A DNA stretch of 40,029 nucleotides from JABAAE01 sp036336715 (GTDB lineage Bacteria; Planctomycetota; Planctomycetia; Pirellulales; Pirellulaceae). The stretch covers positions 1 through 40,029 of the forward strand of contig JAYZFP010000045.1 in assembly GCA_036336715.1 (NCBI GenBank), read 5' to 3'. Position 1 is the stretch's first letter; each line of letters begins with the position of its first letter. The notes beneath the pieces were generated by a model, which saw only the letters and a program-made list of their open reading frames with translations, did no database searches and had not been told where the DNA came from. A program made the translations under genes and the position numbers. This document shows, piece by piece, positions 35,140 through 40,029 of this stretch.

Positions 35140-36114
35140 ATGAGTGAACACCCCATGTCTGCTGCTCGTCTCCCCTTGGCATCCCGTCTCCCCTTGGCAT
35201 CCCGGGTCTCCTCGGCATTCCTGGTCTCCATGGCGTTCCTGGTCTCCTCGGCGTTACCGGTTTTGGTAGAGGGCCAGGAAGCTGGTTCACGAACGGAAGC
35301 TTCCTACGTTCACCCCCGGCCCCAGCATTTCACCGATTTCCAGTTTGTCAGCCCGCTTCCCGAAGCGTTTGTCGAGGCTTATCCCAGGCGGAAGGAAATG
35401 GGAGATCAATACCTCGATCTTCTTGGAGTCATTTCTATTGTCGGGGAAACGTCCAGGCAGCGAACCGACATGCGACGACTCGCCCATGCGCTGATGGGAT
35501 TGATTGATAATGACCGGGACGGTCTGCCGGATGACAAGGCCCTTTGGGAGAGGGTCAGGCGGCGGACCAATCCTCGGAACCGGAGAGTGCTTTATGTGAC
35601 GCAGCGAAAGGAAAAATACAAATCTTTTGATGGCTCAAGTCCCAGCGTCTATCACCAGGGATGGAGCTCATTCCGTGATGGTGAAAGATTGCATCTGACC
35701 AATATCCAGGAGGAGTTGTTTCATTTTCTCCAGAGGAACTTCTGGGAAAGGGAGTACTCGGGGGCATTTGCCCTGGATCGCAATCCCCGCAGCGTTGCCC
35801 ATCGGGCCGCGGAGCGGGCGGTTGCCAGAAGGCATTATGTTTACGACCAGGACTGCATTTCAGACAGCGGTTGCCTGGTGCCTGAATTTTTTTTCTGTGT
35901 GATGACGGATGTCATGCCTGGCTGGCAGGGGGAAGGATTTGATGCCCCGGGCAAGGAGGAGTGGAGGCTGAAGGGGAATCGTGATGCCATCGTCAGAAAC
36001 TACCCGGAGATGACGAAGATGATTCAGGCGATGCAGAACCAGGGGAAACTGCCCCGCAAGTGGCCCAGCTTTTTTCTCAGCGGGGACTTTCGACGCGGGA
36101 ATAGCGGGCGTTGA
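35140..36114 (+). CDS. Secreted hypothetical protein with repeat-built signal peptide
   Basis: 324 residues, family not recognised. The N-terminus MSEHPMSAARLPLASRLPLA continues through VSSAFLVSMAFLVSSALPV to a likely cleavage site before QEAGS. The mature part has DNDRDGLPDD (a calcium-loop-like motif), RRVLYVTQRKEKYKSF, an NIQEELFHFLQRNFW helix, and a Cys pair (DQDCISDSGC). The EELFHFLQ segment loosely recalls His-containing metallo-helices, but a second metal motif is not evident. ATG 35155 is an alternative start. It lies divergent from the glycoside-hydrolase-like gene. Function unknown. Confidence 0.78.
   Translation: MSEHPMSAARLPLASRLPLASRVSSAFLVSMAFLVSSALPVLVEGQEAGSRTEASYVHPRPQHFTDFQFVSPLPEAFVEAYPRRKEMGDQYLDLLGVISIVGETSRQRTDMRRLAHALMGLIDNDRDGLPDDKALWERVRRRTNPRNRRVLYVTQRKEKYKSFDGSSPSVYHQGWSSFRDGERLHLTNIQEELFHFLQRNFWEREYSGAFALDRNPRSVAHRAAERAVARRHYVYDQDCISDSGCLVPEFFFCVMTDVMPGWQGEGFDAPGKEEWRLKGNRDAIVRNYPEMTKMIQAMQNQGKLPRKWPSFFLSGDFRRGNSGR
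35167..35258. repeat. Five 18-bp tandem units inside the signal-peptide coding region
   Basis: Two perfect copies of CGTCTCCCCTTGGCATCC (35167-35184, 35185-35202) are followed by three imperfect copies of GGTCTCCTCGGCATTCCT (35205-35222, 35223-35240, 35241-35258). All are 18 bp, so gain or loss keeps the frame and simply lengthens or shortens the signal peptide by six residues. Confidence 0.9.
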
Positions 36115-36145
36115 TTCGTGCGGTTTGCTCGAAACGCCTGGACTG

Positions 36146-36385
36146 TCAGCGTCTTGTCTGCAGTGATTCAGGTTCCGGGAGCCAGAGCTTTTTTGCCGTC
36201 CGGTCGAGTACGATCCAAAAGACCGTCTGTAGCAAAACCATCAAAATGCCGAGTCGGAACCGGTTCTTAACCGACAGGATGAAGAGGGAAAGCAGGAGAG
36301 CGATGGAGGTGAAACCGTGTTGAAAGAAGACCCGGTAACGCAATCCCCGACCCGCACGAATCAGGTCATAAATTACCCATCCCAA
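36146..36385 (-). CDS. Possible small membrane protein
   Basis: The frame encodes GWVIYDLIRAGRGLRYRVFF, a span (FTSIALLLSLFIL), SVKNRFRLG and a second span (ILMVLLQTVFWIVL), ending DRTAKKLWLPEPESLQTRR. Two membrane spans joined by a basic loop look genuine, but there is no clear start: TTG 36385 is a guess without a good Shine-Dalgarno, and the frame continues upstream through non-coding-looking sequence into the 3' end of the cupin-like gene. It lies downstream of that gene on the same strand. Confidence 0.45.
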   Translation of the reverse strand: MGWVIYDLIRAGRGLRYRVFFQHGFTSIALLLSLFILSVKNRFRLGILMVLLQTVFWIVLDRTAKKLWLPEPESLQTRR

Positions 36386-36486
36386 CTTCAGGCAACCTGT
36401 CCACTCCGCCAGTCCCAGAATGGGAGAGGCTGCCTGCCCGCAGGGCGTGGGTTGTTTTTTTGACCTGAATGGACCGGGGCGATCCC

Positions 36487-37815
<1,329 letters not shown>

Positions 37816-38294
37816 CAGTCATGCACCTAAAAGAGTTGAAGGAAGCGTGTCGATTCCAAAATAGTTCTGGAATGGGTGGGGGAATCCGTTTTGACAACCC
37901 CAAAGAGCCAGGTGGAAAGCCGGGGCAAATGAGGTTTCATTACGAGCGTGAAGTTTAAAAAAAAGAGGGGTCCGAGGGAATGGGGCATCGAGTGGAACCG
38001 TGTGGGATTTGCAAGGGAGGCGGGCTGAGGGAACCGGCTCTCTTTTACGCTGACCATCATTCTTGCCGAGATGCTCTGTTCCCTTCCCCGGGGCGACCGG
38101 TTTTGACGTTCTTTTGGAATGCTCTTGCAGGTTTGCCGGTCCACCGGCGAAAGCACCCATCCCTTGCATGGAACTCCGTGATGGACGGCAACCGGGAAGC
38201 CCGGAATCCGGTAGGATGAAAGGATGTTTACCATTCCCGCTGGCGTGGATGGCCGGGGAAATTGTCCCGGGAGCTGTTTGGGAAGAGGCCCAAG
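37816..38294. other. Divergent intergenic region, nothing recognised
   Basis: About 480 bp between the cupin-like gene (minus) and the last sulfatase (plus). Several short open frames overlap here but none has coding character. Promoters of both genes should lie here. Confidence 0.4.
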
Positions 38295-39701
38295 ATGAAA
38301 ACCAGTCAGACCATCTGTTTTCCGGTGATGTGCCTTTGCATGATGCCTCTTCTGGCATTCACTGCTGCCGCTCAGGCATTCGCTGCCGAATCGGGCAAAC
38401 CCGACATTGTCGTCTTCCTCGCGGATGATCTTTCAGCCGCGGATCTGCCGCTTTATGGAGGGACCAACATCCTGACGCCCGAGATCAATCGAATGGCCAA
38501 AAAGGGGCTGACCTTTGACTGGGCTTTCGTCGCCAGTCCCTCCTGCGCGCCCAGTCGTGCGGCGCTTCTCACCGGGTTGATGCCGGCCCGCAATGGAGCT
38601 GAGGAGAATCACAGCTATCCCCGCAAGGGAATTGCCGGTCTGCCACGGGTTCTTAACCAGCTCGGGTACCAGACAGCAGCGTTTGGCAAGGTTGCCCACG
38701 GCCGTAGCGGGTCAAGTTATGGATTCGAAATCGTGAATTCCAAAAAGGACATTCCCCAGCTACGCAAAAATGTAAAAGCGTTTCTCGAAGGACGCGACGA
38801 TCCGCGTCCGTTGGCGCTTTTTGTCGGCGTCTCGGACCCTCACGTTCCCTGGCCCACTGAAACAGCGGTGGACGCGGGTGCGATGACCCTTCCACCAAAA
38901 CTGCTCGACACTCCCCGAACCCGTGTCCAACGGGCACGTTACCTGCAGGAGGTCAAGAACCTGGACGCCTACCTGGGGGAACTTCGAAGGCTTGCGCGGC
39001 GACACCTGTCCAGTGAGACCGTCTTTGTTTTTTCGAGTGACCATGGAGCCCAGTTTCCCTTTGGCAAATGGACGCTTTATGACGAAGGGACGCACGTTCC
39101 CCTGGTGGTTGCCGCACCGGGAAAAATCAGACCAGGTTCGCGCAGTGCTGCGTTTGTCAGCTGGATCGACATTCTCCCCACATTGATTGACTTTGCAGGC
39201 GGCAGGGTACCGGATCGACTCGACGGTCTTTCGTTCAAAAATGTCCTCCTCGGTGACCGTGCTGCCCATCGCGATTGCATTTACACCACCCACAGCGGTG
39301 ACAGGAAGATGAATGTCTACCTCAGCAGGTCGATTCGGACAAAGCGTTACAAGCTGATTTTCAACCCTCACCCCGAGTTTGCATTCACGACACATATCGA
39401 CCTGTTGCTCCGGGAAACCTCGGGAGATTACTTCCGTCAGTGGCTTGAAGAATCAAAAAAAGATCCCCGGGCCGCAGCAGCGGTGCGCCGTCATCATGGT
39501 CGGCCTGAATTGGAATTGTACGACCTGAAAAAGGACCCCCACGAGCAGGTGAATCTGGCCGGCAATCCGGGAGTTGTGGAGATTCAGAAAAAGCTGCTTG
39601 GCCGGTTGAAAACGTGGATGCAAGAGCAGGGGGACAAGCTCACGGTTTTCCACGAGCCGCTGATGCTCGATGCTCCCGAAACATGGGTTCCCCGAAAATG
39701 A
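38295..39701 (+). CDS. Type I sulfatase (exported)
   Basis: 468 residues from ATG 38295, which has AAGAGG six bases upstream. The signal peptide is about 1-31 (CLCMMPLLAFTAAAQAFA). DIVVFLADDLSAADLPLYGG (37-56) carries the Asp pair. The formylglycine motif is CAPSR with Cys84, then AALLTGLMPARNG. FGKVAHGRS, SDPHVPWP and FSSDHGAQFPFGKW complete the active site, where the metal-site pair reads DHG instead of the DNG of the other sulfatases here. C-terminal LELYDLKKDPHEQVNLAG is normal. This belongs to a different sulfatase subfamily from those at 125 and 11788. Substrate unknown. Confidence 0.93.
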   Translation: MKTSQTICFPVMCLCMMPLLAFTAAAQAFAAESGKPDIVVFLADDLSAADLPLYGGTNILTPEINRMAKKGLTFDWAFVASPSCAPSRAALLTGLMPARNGAEENHSYPRKGIAGLPRVLNQLGYQTAAFGKVAHGRSGSSYGFEIVNSKKDIPQLRKNVKAFLEGRDDPRPLALFVGVSDPHVPWPTETAVDAGAMTLPPKLLDTPRTRVQRARYLQEVKNLDAYLGELRRLARRHLSSETVFVFSSDHGAQFPFGKWTLYDEGTHVPLVVAAPGKIRPGSRSAAFVSWIDILPTLIDFAGGRVPDRLDGLSFKNVLLGDRAAHRDCIYTTHSGDRKMNVYLSRSIRTKRYKLIFNPHPEFAFTTHIDLLLRETSGDYFRQWLEESKKDPRAAAAVRRHHGRPELELYDLKKDPHEQVNLAGNPGVVEIQKKLLGRLKTWMQEQGDKLTVFHEPLMLDAPETWVPRK

Positions 39702-39984
39702 TGGCCGGTGGTTTTGACATCCAACCTTTGAGACGGATGTCTCTTGCCAGTGAAAATCGTCTGATGATCCTTTCGCCCCTTTTGAGTCCGACAAGGGGAC
39801 TTCGGCTTGCTGTCTCCATCCGGCTGCGCGGGTCAGGCGAAGAACCGGTTTTGTGTGTCTTGTGACCAAACGCGAATAAAAAAACGGACAGTCGGGGTTC
39901 CTTCATCTGCCTGAAAAGCTGGTACGCAAAAACCGTTGAGCTCTCAAGTTCCTGGAATCGGTCCGTCCGCGAACCCTCAGGGAA
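39702..39984. other. Intergenic, nothing recognised
   Basis: About 280 bp after the last sulfatase. Minus-strand open frames here are shadows. No terminator with a T-tract was found. Confidence 0.4.
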
Positions 39985-40029
39985 CATGGCCCGACGAATT
40001 TTTTGGATCCTCCTGCCCGAATTCTTCCG
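39985..40029 (+). CDS. Possible start of a gene cut by the window edge
   Basis: ATG 39985 follows CAGGGAAC and opens MARRIFWILLPEFF, still open at the window end. The basic-then-hydrophobic N-terminus could be a signal peptide, but 15 codons are too few to support a call. Confidence 0.25.

Noticed and set aside
39453..39987. Minus-strand frames at the right end
   Set aside because: They overlap the sulfatase 3' end and have random-looking composition.

Overview
The window looks like a chromosomal piece of a planctomycete (PVC superphylum, marine Pirellulales/Planctomycetales type; the family cannot be fixed from sequence alone). The reasons are the gene families: five type I sulfatases, a DUF1501 Tat-exported protein, a DUF1080 domain fused to a beta-propeller and a planctomycete-type haem domain, a second giant propeller/cytochrome c protein, FG-GAP/VCBS proteins and many secreted hypotheticals. 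The DNA is moderately GC-rich. No phage, insertion sequence, integrase or CRISPR array is visible.

Layout. 1-16.7 kb is an intact catabolic/secretome region: sulfatase, then a convergent HAD phosphatase and 7-bladed lactonase; a divergent 1,074-residue DUF1080-propeller-cytochrome fusion followed by a second sulfatase; then a minus-strand run reading leftwards of cytochrome/propeller protein, arylsulfatase, VCBS-repeat protein and DUF1501 protein. These products carry signal peptides and would together remove sulfate esters, hydrolyse or oxidise sugars and pass electrons in the periplasm. 17.2-18.2 kb holds an AlkB-family membrane di-iron hydroxylase. 18.4-32.0 kb is different: housekeeping-like or small genes (DUF3311-type protein and sodium:solute symporter, Bax inhibitor-1 family, tRNA-Gly(CCC), SDR oxidoreductase) are intact, but nearly every other gene is broken. 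These are an N-truncated sulfatase with an in-frame TAG, a GYF-domain membrane protein with a frameshift, a vitamin K carboxylase-like (HTTM) gene with an in-frame TGA, an ankyrin gene with a frameshift, a repeat protein with two frameshifts and a secreted hypothetical with an in-frame TAG. 32.0-39.7 kb is intact again: a glycoside-hydrolase-like giant, a secreted hypothetical with a minisatellite-built signal peptide, a cupin/phosphomannose-isomerase-like protein and another sulfatase.

Most notable points. (1) The cluster of gene disruptions between 18.4 and 32 kb, against none seen in the flanking 24 kb or so. (2) A small exported protein made of six I-A-I-P-(N/A)-(L/F) repeats that recall the helix segment of type IV pilins. 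(3) Two apparent +1 frame breaks, in two unrelated genes, at the same AA-AAG-GGA sequence in the same phase. (4) A full-length vitamin K-dependent carboxylase homologue whose only interruption is a TGA where the family normally has Trp. (5) A signal peptide encoded by five 18-bp tandem units. Whether (1), (3) and (4) are biology or consensus errors cannot be decided from the sequence alone.
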